Shown: in pieces, positions 41,577 to 50,226 of the stretch | Layout: every line of letters starts with the position of its first letter | How positions within the stretch are numbered: the stretch's first letter is position 1 | Origin: Nitratireductor indicus C115 | Lineage (GTDB): Bacteria; Pseudomonadota; Alphaproteobacteria; Rhizobiales; Rhizobiaceae | Length of the DNA: 64,000 bases | Assembly: GCF_000300515.1 (NCBI RefSeq) | Contig: NZ_AMSI01000001.1 | Coordinates: 186,001-250,000 of the forward strand | Direction of reading: 5' to 3' | Notes under the pieces: generated by a model | The model's input: the letters and a program-made list of their open reading frames with translations, nothing else | Told to the model about the DNA's origin: nothing | Databases searched by the model: none | Position numbers and translations under genes: made by a program

Positions 41577-42029
41577 TCATGCGTTCTGAAGCAACGCTTT
41601 CTCGATCTGGTCCACGGGATGGTTGGTGAGCGTCTTGGCGATTTCGCCGATTACACGCTCCTCGACCTCCTTGTGTATTTCCTTGCGCAACTCGCCCAGC
41701 ACCAGGGGAGGCGCGACGAGAACGAGGCGTTCAAACGTGCCGCGATGGGCCATTTTGTAGAGCCTGTCTGCGATATCTGAAGCGAAGCGTTCCTTCTCGA
41801 TGCGGTGCCAGTCGGCATCCTCCATTGCGCTGCGATGCGGCGTGGTTCCGTCCACATTGCGTCCAGGCCTGTCAGTGCCCTGCTCGCGGGTCGGCGGGTT
41901 TTCCTCATGCATGGTGCGAACGACTTGGAGATTGGGATAGGTCGCATCGCCCTCATTGCGCAGGAACAGTGCCTTTTCGCCGTCTGCGACGACAACCCAT
42001 GCATCGTGAACAAGCCGGAAATCAGCCAT
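41577..42029 (-). CDS. Host attachment family protein
   Basis: A 150-residue protein of the host-attachment (Host_attach/baeRF-like) family. It begins MADFRLVHDAWVVVADGEKALFLRNEGD and ends with LVAPPLVLGELRKEIHKEVEERVIGEIAKTLTNHPVDQIEKALL, which resembles the eRF1-domain-like fold. In rhizobia a member was linked to plant attachment, but the molecular role may concern ribosomes or RNA. The frame runs further upstream, but the ATG at 42029 has GGAG close by and starts the conserved part. It is divergent from cysG. Confidence 0.83.
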   Translation of the reverse strand: MADFRLVHDAWVVVADGEKALFLRNEGDATYPNLQVVRTMHEENPPTREQGTDRPGRNVDGTTPHRSAMEDADWHRIEKERFASDIADRLYKMAHRGTFERLVLVAPPLVLGELRKEIHKEVEERVIGEIAKTLTNHPVDQIEKALLQNA

Positions 42030-42247
42030 TTCGCTTCTCCTTCTAGCGTGTAGCCCCGGGAAAACGCAGGCTATGCCTTTCCCGTTCCCACACTTTCGAT
42101 ATGGGGATGCGGGGAAGGATTTGCTTCCCGAACGCCTGCCTGAGAAAAAGCAATCTTGTCGCACCCGCATGGCCGGCCGGTGCATTTCTTCAGTGCAGGG
42201 CGCTTAACCGTCATTATTCCGGGCATCGTTCACAAGGCCCGAAGACC

Positions 42248-43675
42248 ATGACGAGATCCGGTACGAAATTAACGGCATTCCCCGTTTTCATGCGGGTCGA
42301 AGGGCGGTTCGTGGTGATTGTCGGCAACGGTGCGGAAGCCTTGGCCAAGGCACGCCTTCTCGGCCAGTCGAGCGCCGATCTGGTGATTGTGGCCGACGCT
42401 CCTGAGCCTGAATTGACGGCCTGGGCTACGGAAAATTCCGCCCGCCTGATCCATGCGCCTTATGACGCGCGCTATATCGGGAAGGCAGCTCTCATTTTCG
42501 CCGCCACGGATGACGAGGCGCTCGATACCCGCATTGTCGCCGATGCGCATGCACTCAGGATTCCGGTCAATGCGGTCGACCGCCCCGCTTTGTGCGATTT
42601 CTACACACCCGCACTCGTGAACCGCGCGCCGCTGGCGATTGCCATAGGCACGGAGGGCGCAGGCCCTGTGCTTGCGCAGATGGTCCGCGCGCGCATCGAC
42701 CGCATGCTTTCGCCGTCGCTTGGCGCGTTGGCGGGGCTTGCCACCCAGTATCGTGATGCCGTGGAGAGGCTTGTGCCGCGCGGCCTTCCGCGCCGCCGCT
42801 TCTGGAAAGCCTTCTTTACCGGCGAAACGGCGCGCGCCACCGAGCGTGGCGATCTTGCCGCAGCGCGCCGCAGTGCATCCTCCCTCCTCGCCGCGCTCGA
42901 CGATCAGCCGGGCCACGTGGCGCTTGTCGGCGCCGGTCCGGGCGCCGAGGATCTTCTCACGCTGCGCGCCCAGCGCCTGCTGATGGAAGCCGATGTGATC
43001 GTCCACGATGCGCTGGTGCCCGACGCCGTGATCGCCATGGGGCGCCGCGATGCCGAGCGCATCGGGGTCGGCAAGCGCAAGGGTTGCCATTCCAAGACCC
43101 AGGCCGAGATCAATGCGCTTCTGGTTGAGCTTGGCCGTGACGGCCGCCGCGTCGTGCGTCTCAAATCGGGCGATCCGCTGATCTTCGGCCGTGCCGGCGA
43201 GGAAATGGCCGCACTGCGCGAAGCCGGTATCTCCTACGAGGTGGTTCCCGGCGTGACGGCAGCTTTCGCCGCCGCTGCCGATTTCGAGCTGCCATTGACC
43301 TTGCGTGGGGTCGCATCCTCCCTCGTCCTCACCACCGGCCACGATCTGAAGGGCGACACGCTTCCCGATTGGGCAAGCCTTGCCCTCTCCGGCGCAACCG
43401 TGGCGGTTTACATGGGGCGTTCCGTCGCCGCCGATGTCGCAGGCCGGCTGATCGATGCCGGGCTTTCGCCCGATACAGCGGTGGCCGTCGTGGAGAATGC
43501 GAGCCTGGAAGGCCGCAGGCTTCTCCATGGCACGCTCGCTGATCTGCCGTCTCTTGCCCGCCGCAGCGAGCTTACGGGCCCGGTCATGACCCTGATCGGC
43601 GACGCTGTCGCCGGTGCGAATTTCGAGCGCTCCGGAGCGCTGGCTACCCTTGAAAAGCAACTGGAGCGTGCCTGA
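42248..43675 (+). CDS. cysG: Siroheme synthase (multifunctional CysG)
   Basis: A 475-residue fusion that makes siroheme for sulfite reductase. The N-terminal precorrin-2 dehydrogenase/ferrochelatase part (residues 1-200) starts FPVFMRVEGRFVVIVGNGAEALAKARLL. The C-terminal uroporphyrinogen-III methyltransferase (about 215-470) shows VALVGAGPGAEDLLTLRAQRLLMEADVIVHDALV, RLKSGDPLIFGRAGEE and VPGVTAAFAAAA. The longer frame from 42101 is rejected; ATG 42248 starts the conserved part. Its stop overlaps the DUF2849 start (TGATG). It heads the assimilatory sulfate reduction operon. Confidence 0.94.
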   Translation: MTRSGTKLTAFPVFMRVEGRFVVIVGNGAEALAKARLLGQSSADLVIVADAPEPELTAWATENSARLIHAPYDARYIGKAALIFAATDDEALDTRIVADAHALRIPVNAVDRPALCDFYTPALVNRAPLAIAIGTEGAGPVLAQMVRARIDRMLSPSLGALAGLATQYRDAVERLVPRGLPRRRFWKAFFTGETARATERGDLAAARRSASSLLAALDDQPGHVALVGAGPGAEDLLTLRAQRLLMEADVIVHDALVPDAVIAMGRRDAERIGVGKRKGCHSKTQAEINALLVELGRDGRRVVRLKSGDPLIFGRAGEEMAALREAGISYEVVPGVTAAFAAAADFELPLTLRGVASSLVLTTGHDLKGDTLPDWASLALSGATVAVYMGRSVAADVAGRLIDAGLSPDTAVAVVENASLEGRRLLHGTLADLPSLARRSELTGPVMTLIGDAVAGANFERSGALATLEKQLERA

Positions 43676-43983
43676 TGAAGATCCTAGCCGCCAACCGCCT
43701 GACCGATGGCGAAACCGTCTGGCTTGGCGCCGGCGATTGCTGGGTCGAGTCCATCGATGCGGCGCATGTGGCCCGCGACAAGGAGGATGAGGAGCGTCTT
43801 CTGGCAGTAGGCAAGGGCGGTCTGGCATCGAACCAGGTTATCGATGTCACGCTGGTCGACATTGAAACAGTCGAGGGCCGCATTCATCCGTTGCGTCTGC
43901 GCGAGCGCATCCGCGCCGGCGGCCCCTCCATCCATCCCGACCTCGGCAAGCAGGCGCGCCTCAACGCGCGCAGTGCAGCCTGA
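43675..43983 (+). CDS. DUF2849 family protein in sulfite-reduction operon
   Basis: A 102-residue soluble protein beginning MKILAANRLTDGETVWLGAGDCWVESIDAAHVARDKEDEE and ending HPLRLRERIRAGGPSIHPDLGKQARLN. It matches the DUF2849 family, which is found beside sulfite/nitrite reductase genes in alphaproteobacteria. The biochemical role is unknown; constant linkage suggests a maturation or assembly factor for the reductase. It overlaps cysG by one base and precedes the reductase by 23 bp. Confidence 0.85.
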   Translation: MKILAANRLTDGETVWLGAGDCWVESIDAAHVARDKEDEERLLAVGKGGLASNQVIDVTLVDIETVEGRIHPLRLRERIRAGGPSIHPDLGKQARLNARSAA

Positions 43984-44006
43984 GCGGCAATATCCGGGAC
44001 GAGACC

Positions 44007-45677
44007 ATGTATCGCTATGACGAGTTCGACCACGCTTTCGTGAAAGCCCGCGTCGAGGAATTCACGGACCAGGTGCAGCGCCGCCTTTCCGGCGAGTTGA
44101 CTGAAGACGAGTTCAAGCCGCTGCGGCTGATGAACGGCGTCTATCTTCAGCTGCATGCCTATATGCTGCGCATCGCCATCCCCTATGGCACGCTCTCTCC
44201 GCGCCAGCTGCGCAAGCTCGCCCATATCGCGCGCACCTATGACAAGGGCTATGGCCATTTCACCACGCGCCAGAACCTCCAGTTCCATTGGCCGAAGCTG
44301 ACGGATATTCCGCGCATTCTCGAAGAGCTGGCCGAGGTTGAGATGCATGCCATCCAGACGTCGGGCAACTGCATTCGCAACGTCACGGCGGATCATTTTG
44401 CCGGCGCGGCGGCCGATGAGGTCGCCGACCCGCGCCCCTATGCGGAAATCCTGCGTCAGTGGTCATCGCTGCATCCCGAGTTCACCTACCTGCCGCGCAA
44501 GTTCAAGATCGCCGTTACCGGCGCCGAACGCGACCGCGCTGCGATCGAGGTTCACGACATCGGCCTGCATCTCAAGAAGAATGCAGACGGTGAGCTGGGC
44601 TTTGCGGTTTTCGTGGGCGGCGGCCTGGGCCGCACACCCATGATCGCAAAGAAGATCCGCGACTTCCTGCCGGAGGAGGACCTGCTCTCCTACGTTACCG
44701 CTATCCTGCGGGTCTATAATCTCAACGGTCGCCGCGACAACAAATACAAGGCCCGCATCAAGATCCTCGTCCATGAGACGGGAACGGAAGAGCTGAAGGC
44801 TGCGGTGGAAACGGAATTTGCGGCACTTCGCGAAAGCGAACTCAAACTGCCCGAGGCGGATATCCGCGCCATCGAAGCCTACTTTGCTCCACCGCGCCTG
44901 AAAGCGAGGCCGGAAGGTGACGCAGTCGTGGCAGGCGCGGTGCAGAAGAGCCCCGCCTTTGCCCGCTGGGTGGCGCGCAATGCCACCACGCATCGCAACC
45001 CCGACTATGCCTGTGTAACCGTCTCACTGAAGGGGATTGGCGAGGTGCCGGGCGATGCGAGCGACGATCAGATGGATGCGATTGCCGATATAGCGGAACG
45101 TTACGGCAATGACGAAATCCGCGTCAGCCATGAGCAGAACCTGATTCTGCCGCATGTCGCGCGCGCAGACCTTCCAGCGGTTCATGCCGCGCTGGTGGAA
45201 ATCGGGCTTGCGACGGCGAATGCCGGGCTTGTGACCGATATCATTGCCTGCCCCGGCCTTGATTACTGCGCGCTTGCAAATGCCCGCTCGATCCCCGTCG
45301 CGCAGGAGATTTCGCAGCGTTTCGCTTCCCCTGAACGGCAGGAAGCGATCGGTGATCTGCAGATAAAAATCTCCGGCTGCATCAATGCTTGCGGGCATCA
45401 TCATGTAGGTCACATCGGTATTCTCGGCGTCGAGAAAAAGGGAGCGGAGCTCTATCAGGTCACGCTCGGCGGCTCGGCGCGCGAAGGTTCCACCATTGGA
45501 GAAATCATTGGCCGTGGTTTCGGTCCGGACGAGATTGCCGGAGCCGTGGAAACCATCGTCGAAACGTATCTTTCCCACCGCGAAGGACAGGAGGAAACTT
45601 TCTTCGCCGCCTATCGCCGTCTGGGTGTAGCGCCGTTCAAGGAGGCTCTTTATGGGCACGAGGCACGGGCTGCCTGA
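44007..45677 (+). CDS. cysI: Assimilatory sulfite reductase hemoprotein (nitrite/sulfite reductase family)
   Basis: A 556-residue siroheme and 4Fe-4S enzyme reducing sulfite to sulfide. It has the two nitrite/sulfite reductase repeats. The first shows GHFTTRQNLQFHWPKL and TSGNCIRNVTADHFAGA, and the second ACPGLDYCALANARS and KISGCINACGHHHVGHIG. The four cluster Cys occur in CxxxxxC (CPGLDYC) and CxxxC (CINAC). No flavoprotein subunit (cysJ) is adjacent, so electrons may come from ferredoxin or another reductase. Upstream is DUF2849, and its last 26 bp overlap cysH. Confidence 0.93.
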   Translation: MYRYDEFDHAFVKARVEEFTDQVQRRLSGELTEDEFKPLRLMNGVYLQLHAYMLRIAIPYGTLSPRQLRKLAHIARTYDKGYGHFTTRQNLQFHWPKLTDIPRILEELAEVEMHAIQTSGNCIRNVTADHFAGAAADEVADPRPYAEILRQWSSLHPEFTYLPRKFKIAVTGAERDRAAIEVHDIGLHLKKNADGELGFAVFVGGGLGRTPMIAKKIRDFLPEEDLLSYVTAILRVYNLNGRRDNKYKARIKILVHETGTEELKAAVETEFAALRESELKLPEADIRAIEAYFAPPRLKARPEGDAVVAGAVQKSPAFARWVARNATTHRNPDYACVTVSLKGIGEVPGDASDDQMDAIADIAERYGNDEIRVSHEQNLILPHVARADLPAVHAALVEIGLATANAGLVTDIIACPGLDYCALANARSIPVAQEISQRFASPERQEAIGDLQIKISGCINACGHHHVGHIGILGVEKKGAELYQVTLGGSAREGSTIGEIIGRGFGPDEIAGAVETIVETYLSHREGQEETFFAAYRRLGVAPFKEALYGHEARAA

Positions 45678-46416
45678 TCTGGCAGCCGACGAGTGGAAAG
45701 ACGCTGAAAGGCTCGCCGCGGCGCTCAATGAGCGCTTCGGGCATCTGCCGGCGCGTGAGATCGTCGCCGTGGCGGTCGATCTTTTTCGCGAGGCAGGCGG
45801 CATTGCCGCGATCTCCTCTTTCGGTGCGGATTCAGCCGCATTGCTGCACATCGTCGCCGAAGCGGACCCGGCCTTGCCGGTGGCGTTTCTGGATACGGGG
45901 CAGCATTTCGGGGAAACCCTGGATTACCGCGATCAGTTAGCTGCGGATATGGGACTTTCCAACATCGTGATCGTAAAGCCACGGGATGAAGTCGTCGCGG
46001 CAGATGACCCCGATGGCGTTCTGCATCGCAGCAATACAGATCGTTGCTGCGCGATCCGCAAGGTCGAGCCCATGGCCCGCGCCGTCGCGCCATATCGGGC
46101 GTGGTTCACCGGGCGCAAGCGCAACCAGGCATCGACCCGCGCGGCGATGCCTGTGTTCGAGGCTGTAGGACCGCGTATCAGGATCAACCCTCTCGCGCGC
46201 TGGACCACGCACGACCAGGCTGCCTATATGGAAAAGCATGCCCTGCGCCAGAATCCCCTGGTTGCCTTCGGTTATCTTTCCATCGGCTGCTTTCCCTGCA
46301 CGACGCCCGTCCAGCCCGGAGAGGATCCGCGTTCGGGCCGCTGGTCCGGCAAAGCCAAGACCGAGTGCGGTATTCATCTCGGCGGTCTCGAGACCGTTCT
46401 TTCCCCATCCGCCTGA
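45652..46416 (+). CDS. cysH: Adenylyl-sulfate (APS) reductase, thioredoxin-dependent
   Basis: A 254-residue PAPS/APS reductase-family enzyme producing sulfite. It has SSFGADSAALLHIVAEAD (PP-loop), LDTGQHFGETLDYRDQ, the TDRCCAIRKVEP Cys pair, FTGRKRNQASTR, GCFPCTTPV and the catalytic KTECGIHL Cys near the C-terminus. The CC...CxxC set that binds a 4Fe-4S cluster marks it as the APS-using type, not the PAPS-using enterobacterial type. The start overlaps cysI by 26 bp behind a GGAGG site. Confidence 0.94.
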   Translation: MGTRHGLPDLAADEWKDAERLAAALNERFGHLPAREIVAVAVDLFREAGGIAAISSFGADSAALLHIVAEADPALPVAFLDTGQHFGETLDYRDQLAADMGLSNIVIVKPRDEVVAADDPDGVLHRSNTDRCCAIRKVEPMARAVAPYRAWFTGRKRNQASTRAAMPVFEAVGPRIRINPLARWTTHDQAAYMEKHALRQNPLVAFGYLSIGCFPCTTPVQPGEDPRSGRWSGKAKTECGIHLGGLETVLSPSA

Positions 46417-46429
46417 CAGGAATTTTCCT

Positions 46430-46951
46430 ATGACAACTCCAGAACCGCGTGTGTGGACTGAAACAGGCTGGCAAGGCAGCGATTGGCGCCATGGTGCCAA
46501 TGCGGACGCACTGTCCGGAGCCGGCCGCGTCATACTGCCTCTCGAAGCGTTTCTCGCCCTGGACGCGCAAACACTGAAGCAGAATGTGGCGCATATCGGT
46601 GTGCTTCTCTCTCCCGGTGAGGCGCTGGATACCATCCTGCCGTTCCTGCCGGAGCTTCCGCTCGTGGCGCTGGCCTTTCCGGCATTCAATGACGGGCGCA
46701 GCTATTCCAAGGCCGAACTCCTGCGTTCCCGTCACGGATACCGCGGCGAGGTGCGCGCGACCGGCGACGTTCTGATCGATCAGATATCTCACATGCTGCG
46801 TGTCGGCTTTTCCACGTTGGAAATCACCAATCCGCGGACGCTGTCGCTTCTGGAACGCGGCAAGAAGCCAGGCTTGCCCTTGCATTACCAGCCCTCGGCC
46901 CGCCCCGCGGCCGCTCCGGGTTCTTATGGCTGGCGGCGGCTTTCAGCCTGA
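46430..46951 (+). CDS. DUF934 family protein, sulfite-reduction associated
   Basis: A 173-residue protein of the DUF934 family, annotated elsewhere as an oxidoreductase probably involved in sulfite reduction; no cofactor motif supports that label. It has LPLEAFLALDAQTLKQNVAHIGVLLSPGE, FPAFNDGRSYSKAELLRSRHGYRGEVRATGDVLIDQISHMLRVGF and a C-terminal RPAAAPGSYGWRRLSA. The start is 13 bp after cysH with AGGA upstream. It completes the operon; a terminator follows. Confidence 0.87.
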   Translation: MTTPEPRVWTETGWQGSDWRHGANADALSGAGRVILPLEAFLALDAQTLKQNVAHIGVLLSPGEALDTILPFLPELPLVALAFPAFNDGRSYSKAELLRSRHGYRGEVRATGDVLIDQISHMLRVGFSTLEITNPRTLSLLERGKKPGLPLHYQPSARPAAAPGSYGWRRLSA

Positions 46952-46977
46952 AGGGACTGTGGTCTAAATCCGTTACA

Positions 46978-47007
46978 AAAAAGGGAGGCCAGGCAGCTTC
47001 CCTTTTT
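46978..47007 (+). terminator. Rho-independent terminator of the cys operon
   Basis: AAAAAGGGAGGC (46978-46989) pairs with GCTTCCCTTTTT (46996-47007) in a 12-bp stem with one G-U pair and a 6-nt loop, ending in five T. It lies 26 bp after the DUF934 stop. The remaining 300 bp up to rpsU hold its leader and promoter, which I could not place, and no supported ORF. Confidence 0.85.
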
Positions 47008-47309
47008 CGTACCGGACTTGCATTCAGGTCTCTGCCCGCACTTCGGCAACGCGGCAAGACCGCGAGCCTGACTCGAAATCCCGACTTTTCTACCTATATT
47101 TACCTGCAAGGGGTGCATTCCGAGATTCTTTTGCTATGGTGCACCACCCTTGAGTCGCCCCGTTATGGGCGCAACCTAGCATCCCTGCCGTCGGCGCTGT
47201 TTCCGACCCTTGCATTGATGCGATCAAGTTCGAATGCGAGCTGCTCCCGCGTCTTTCGACGCATCGACCATGCTCAACCTTTGAAACGCGAACCGAAGAA
47301 GGAAGTCCA

Positions 47310-47537
47310 TTGCAGGTTATTGTCCGCGACAACAATGTCGATCAGGCCCTCCGCGTGCTCAAGAAGAAGATGCAGCGCGAAGGTGTTTTCCGTGAAATGA
47401 AAGCGCGCCGTTCGTATGAGAAGCCTTCCGAGAAGCGCACGCGTCAGCGCGCTGAGGCTATCCGGCGTGCACGCAAGCTGGCCCGCAAGCAGGCTCAGCG
47501 CGAAGGTCTTCTGCCCAAGAAGCGCCGCGCCGCTTAA
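47310..47537 (+). CDS. rpsU: 30S ribosomal protein S21 (TTG start)
   Basis: A 75-residue ribosomal protein: [20 protein letters not shown], then [23 protein letters not shown] and a very basic C-terminus ending LLPKKRRAA. The initiation codon is TTG at 47310; no ATG occurs before the conserved QVxVRDNNV, and GAAGGAAG lies 6-12 bases upstream. A weak start codon may limit S21 levels or allow regulation. A strong terminator follows at 47607. Confidence 0.96.
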   Translation: MQVIVRDNNVDQALRVLKKKMQREGVFREMKARRSYEKPSEKRTRQRAEAIRRARKLARKQAQREGLLPKKRRAA

Positions 47538-47606
47538 GCGACGGGCGTCGTTCCTGACGCAGCCGAATGCGCGTTCAGATATGTTCTGCCGGCGGTTTTG
47601 CTGGAT

Positions 47607-47650
47607 AAAAACGAGGACGGTGCGGCGAAAGCCCCGTCCTCGTTTTTCTT
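47607..47650 (+). terminator. Strong terminator after rpsU
   Basis: AAAAACGAGGACGG (47607-47620) pairs with CCGTCCTCGTTTTT (47634-47647) in a perfect 14-bp stem with a 13-nt loop. The A run on the 5' side makes it usable from the opposite strand too, for the minus-strand gene at 47696. Confidence 0.92.
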
Positions 47651-47695
47651 GATAGGCGGTTGTTGTCCAGCGGCGGTTTGTGTGTGCGGACTTCG

Positions 47696-47905
47696 CTATC
47701 CGGCCCGCCGCTCGGCCTTGTCGAGCTTGCCCAGAAGATTGCTGAACTCGTCGGGCAAATCCTGTTCCACCGAGAACTGCGGCATTGCCTGCAGTGTCCG
47801 GACATTTTCTGGACGCCCAAGACGCTGCCTGACGTTGCGTGCAACGTCAACGCGTACCGCGCCGGTCATCCGCTCCTGTCTATCGTCTTGATGTGCCATA
47901 ATCTT
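47696..47905 (-). CDS. Small hypothetical protein with NepR-like C-terminus
   Basis: The frame extends 101 codons (to 48001), but I favour an internal start near MAHQDDRQERMTGAVRV (about 69 residues). The C-terminal stretch EQDLPDEFSNLLGKLDKAE resembles the tail of NepR anti-sigma factors, which have a P-D-x-F-x-x-L-L-x-x-L-D-x-A-E pattern. The usual NepR neighbours (phyR, ecfG, histidine kinase) are absent, so the similarity may be superficial. It lies between the rpsU terminator and the hydroxyproline operon. Confidence 0.45.
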   Translation of the reverse strand, partial: KIMAHQDDRQERMTGAVRVDVARNVRQRLGRPENVRTLQAMPQFSVEQDLPDEFSNLLGKLDKAERRAG

Positions 47906-48021
47906 TTGCTCGTCTTCACGAATACTGTTCGTGATTAGAAAACACTCCATGATGGAAATCGTTCCACCATTATGGCTGCAGCGTTCAGGATCGCGCCGCA
48001 TGGTAAAATTTTCCTAAAATT

Positions 48022-49050
48022 TTAAATGCCGGACCATGTATCCGCCAGCCGGTAGCCCTCCGGCCATGGGTCCTCGGGGTCCAGCATGAGCTGGTGCGTC
48101 CCCGTCACCCAGCCTCGCCCGGCAATCTCGGGGATGATCGCGGGGCGGCCCCCAACGCTGGTTTCCTTTGTGATGCGGCACGAAAATCTGGAACCCAGAA
48201 TTGAAACGCCGGTAAAATGGTCGCCGATCTTCATGAGACCGCGCGCGTGAAGCACGGCCATGCGCGCGGAGCATCCCGTGCCGGTGGGGGAGCGGTCGAG
48301 CTTTGCCGGTTTGATCACCACCGTGTTGCGCCCTACGAGCATGTCCTGCTTGCGCTGTAGGGGGAGGGCAAGCTGGCAAAAGGAAATATGATCCCATTCG
48401 GGATTTTCGGGATGACTGAAGCCGAGCTGTTCATTGGCGGCGGCCGTGATTCTGGCTCCGATCTCCGCCAGTTCCCGTGCCTCGTCCGGCCTCACTACGA
48501 AACCGAGGGCTGCGGCATCTGCAATCACGAAGCTGTCGCCGCCATAGGCCGTGTCCACCGTCAGTGTGCCGAGGCCCGGCACTTCCAGAGAGGCATCAAG
48601 CCGGTCGGCGAAGGAAGGGACATTCGTGACGCGAATGCGCTCCGCCTTGCCGTTCCGGCATTCGGCGGTGACCTCCACGAGGCCGCCCGGTGCTTCCAGA
48701 ACAAGGTGGGTCTCCGGCTCCTGCATGGCCACGATGCCCGTATCGAGCAGCACGGTGGCAACGCAGATCGAATTGGAGCCCGACATGGGCGGCGTGTCCT
48801 CGGGTTCCATGATGATGAACCCCATATCCGCATGCGGGTTCTTCGGTGGAACGAGAAGGTTCACGTGCCGGAAGACACCGCCGCGCGGCTCATTGAGCAG
48901 GAAGTTGCGCAGGGTCTGGTCGCTGGCGATGAAGTTGCGCTGTTCCCAGAGTGTCTGGCCCGGCGGCGGCGCGACGCCGCCCACGATCACATCGCCCACT
49001 TCGCCTTCCGCGTGACAGGACACGACGTGGATGACCTTGGTCGAGCGCAT
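48022..49050 (-). CDS. Proline-racemase-family protein with Ser/Thr active site (probable hydroxyproline dehydratase)
   Basis: A 342-residue enzyme of the proline racemase superfamily. The first catalytic position, Cys in PMCGHG of epimerases, is Ser90 here ([11 protein letters not shown]). The second, Cys in SPCGTG, is Thr256 ([11 protein letters not shown]); a nearby Cys260 is not at the catalytic position. Racemases and epimerases need both Cys, and trans-3-hydroxy-L-proline dehydratases are known with Thr in place of one. I infer a dehydratase-like activity on 3-hydroxyproline rather than epimerisation. It is the last gene of the hydroxyproline operon, 39 bp after the enolase-family gene. 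Confidence 0.8.
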   Translation of the reverse strand: MRSTKVIHVVSCHAEGEVGDVIVGGVAPPPGQTLWEQRNFIASDQTLRNFLLNEPRGGVFRHVNLLVPPKNPHADMGFIIMEPEDTPPMSGSNSICVATVLLDTGIVAMQEPETHLVLEAPGGLVEVTAECRNGKAERIRVTNVPSFADRLDASLEVPGLGTLTVDTAYGGDSFVIADAAALGFVVRPDEARELAEIGARITAAANEQLGFSHPENPEWDHISFCQLALPLQRKQDMLVGRNTVVIKPAKLDRSPTGTGCSARMAVLHARGLMKIGDHFTGVSILGSRFSCRITKETSVGGRPAIIPEIAGRGWVTGTHQLMLDPEDPWPEGYRLADTWSGI

Positions 49051-49089
49051 GAGCGATCTCCTTTGCTCCGTGGATATCTCACGGCCGCT

Positions 49090-50193
49090 CTACCTGAACG
49101 ACAGCACCGGCTTTCCAAGCACGTCAAAATCCGGTTCGATCCCGAGACCCGGCCCGCTTGGGGTCTTCATGCCGCCATTGTCGCGCTTCGGTGCATTGGC
49201 CGCGATGGTCTTCGTTCCGTAGGAATTGAAATCCGTCGCAGAGAAAACGAAGTCCGAAGGCGTCGCCTGCGCCAGATGCGCAATGGCCGCCGTCACGATA
49301 TCGCCGCCCCATGTGTCTTCGATCGTCATGGGAATGCCGTGCGCCACGCAGACATCGCGCATGGTGCGCGCCTTGGTCAGGCCACCGACTTTCGAAATCT
49401 TCAGGTTGATTACGTCGAAGGCGTCGTCGCCAAGACCGCGAACGAGCATGTCGAGACCGGTAATGTTCTCGTCCATGACGAAGGGCTTGGCGGTGCGGTT
49501 TCGGATCGACAGGCACTCCTCATAGGTCGCGCAGGGTTGTTCGATATAGACATCGAGGTCCGATACCGCGTCGACCACCCGCGCCGCTTCATGCCGGGTC
49601 CAGCCGGTATTGGCATCGGCCACAAGGATATCCGTATCGTCGAGAATGGTGCGGCAGGCACGAATGCGGTCGATGTCGTCATCTGCATTGCCGCCGACCT
49701 TGAGCTGAAACTTGGTGTAGCCCTCGGCCTTGTAGCTCGCGATTTTCGCCGCCATCGTTTCAGGGTCTTCCTGCGAGATGGCGCGGTAAAGGCGCACTTC
49801 GTCCTGCGCTGTGCCGCCCAGAAGTGTCACCAGCGGCAGGTTGGCGGCCTTGCCCAAAAGATCCCAGCAGGCGATGTCGAGCGGTGCCTTCACATAGGGA
49901 TGGCCTCTCAATGCGGCATCCATGGCCCGGTTGATTGCGCCCAGATTGGTGGGGTCGAGGCCGATCAGCTTGGGCGCGATCTCCTCCATGCCCGCGCGAA
50001 CGCCGCGTGCGTAGGACGGCAGATAGGCGGAACCGAGCGGGCAGCATTCGGCATAGCCGGTAAGCCCGCTATCGGTTTCGATCGCCACCACTGTGGAATC
50101 GAACACTTCAACGAAATTGCCGTTCGACCACGAATAGCGGCCTTCCTTGAGGGGAAGGTCCACCTGGTAGGCATGGACTGCGGTGATCTTCAT
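49090..50193 (-). CDS. Enolase-superfamily (mandelate racemase/MLE) enzyme, probable hydroxyproline (betaine) epimerase or cis-3-hydroxyproline dehydratase
   Basis: A 367-residue protein with the N-terminal capping domain (1-120) and a TIM barrel. Mg ligands are Asp193 (VADANTGW), Glu218 (YIEQPC) and Asp241 (VMDENI). Acid/base lysines are Lys165 (FQLKVGG) and Lys265 ([10 protein letters not shown]). The paired lysines on opposite sides fit 1,1-proton transfer enzymes such as proline-betaine/hydroxyproline-betaine epimerase, and the related cis-3-hydroxy-L-proline dehydratase. Its place between two proline-racemase-family genes supports a hydroxyproline substrate. Which of the two reactions it performs is undecided. 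Confidence 0.8.
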   Translation of the reverse strand: MKITAVHAYQVDLPLKEGRYSWSNGNFVEVFDSTVVAIETDSGLTGYAECCPLGSAYLPSYARGVRAGMEEIAPKLIGLDPTNLGAINRAMDAALRGHPYVKAPLDIACWDLLGKAANLPLVTLLGGTAQDEVRLYRAISQEDPETMAAKIASYKAEGYTKFQLKVGGNADDDIDRIRACRTILDDTDILVADANTGWTRHEAARVVDAVSDLDVYIEQPCATYEECLSIRNRTAKPFVMDENITGLDMLVRGLGDDAFDVINLKISKVGGLTKARTMRDVCVAHGIPMTIEDTWGGDIVTAAIAHLAQATPSDFVFSATDFNSYGTKTIAANAPKRDNGGMKTPSGPGLGIEPDFDVLGKPVLSFR

Positions 50194-50226
50194 TCTGGTC
50201 CCCTCTCCGATTGTAAGGATGGCAAC

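Noticed and set aside
48003-48024. AAAATTTT repeats at the end of the hydroxyproline operon as a terminator
   Set aside because: The only possible stem is A-T-only and overlaps the stop codon, so it is too weak to call.
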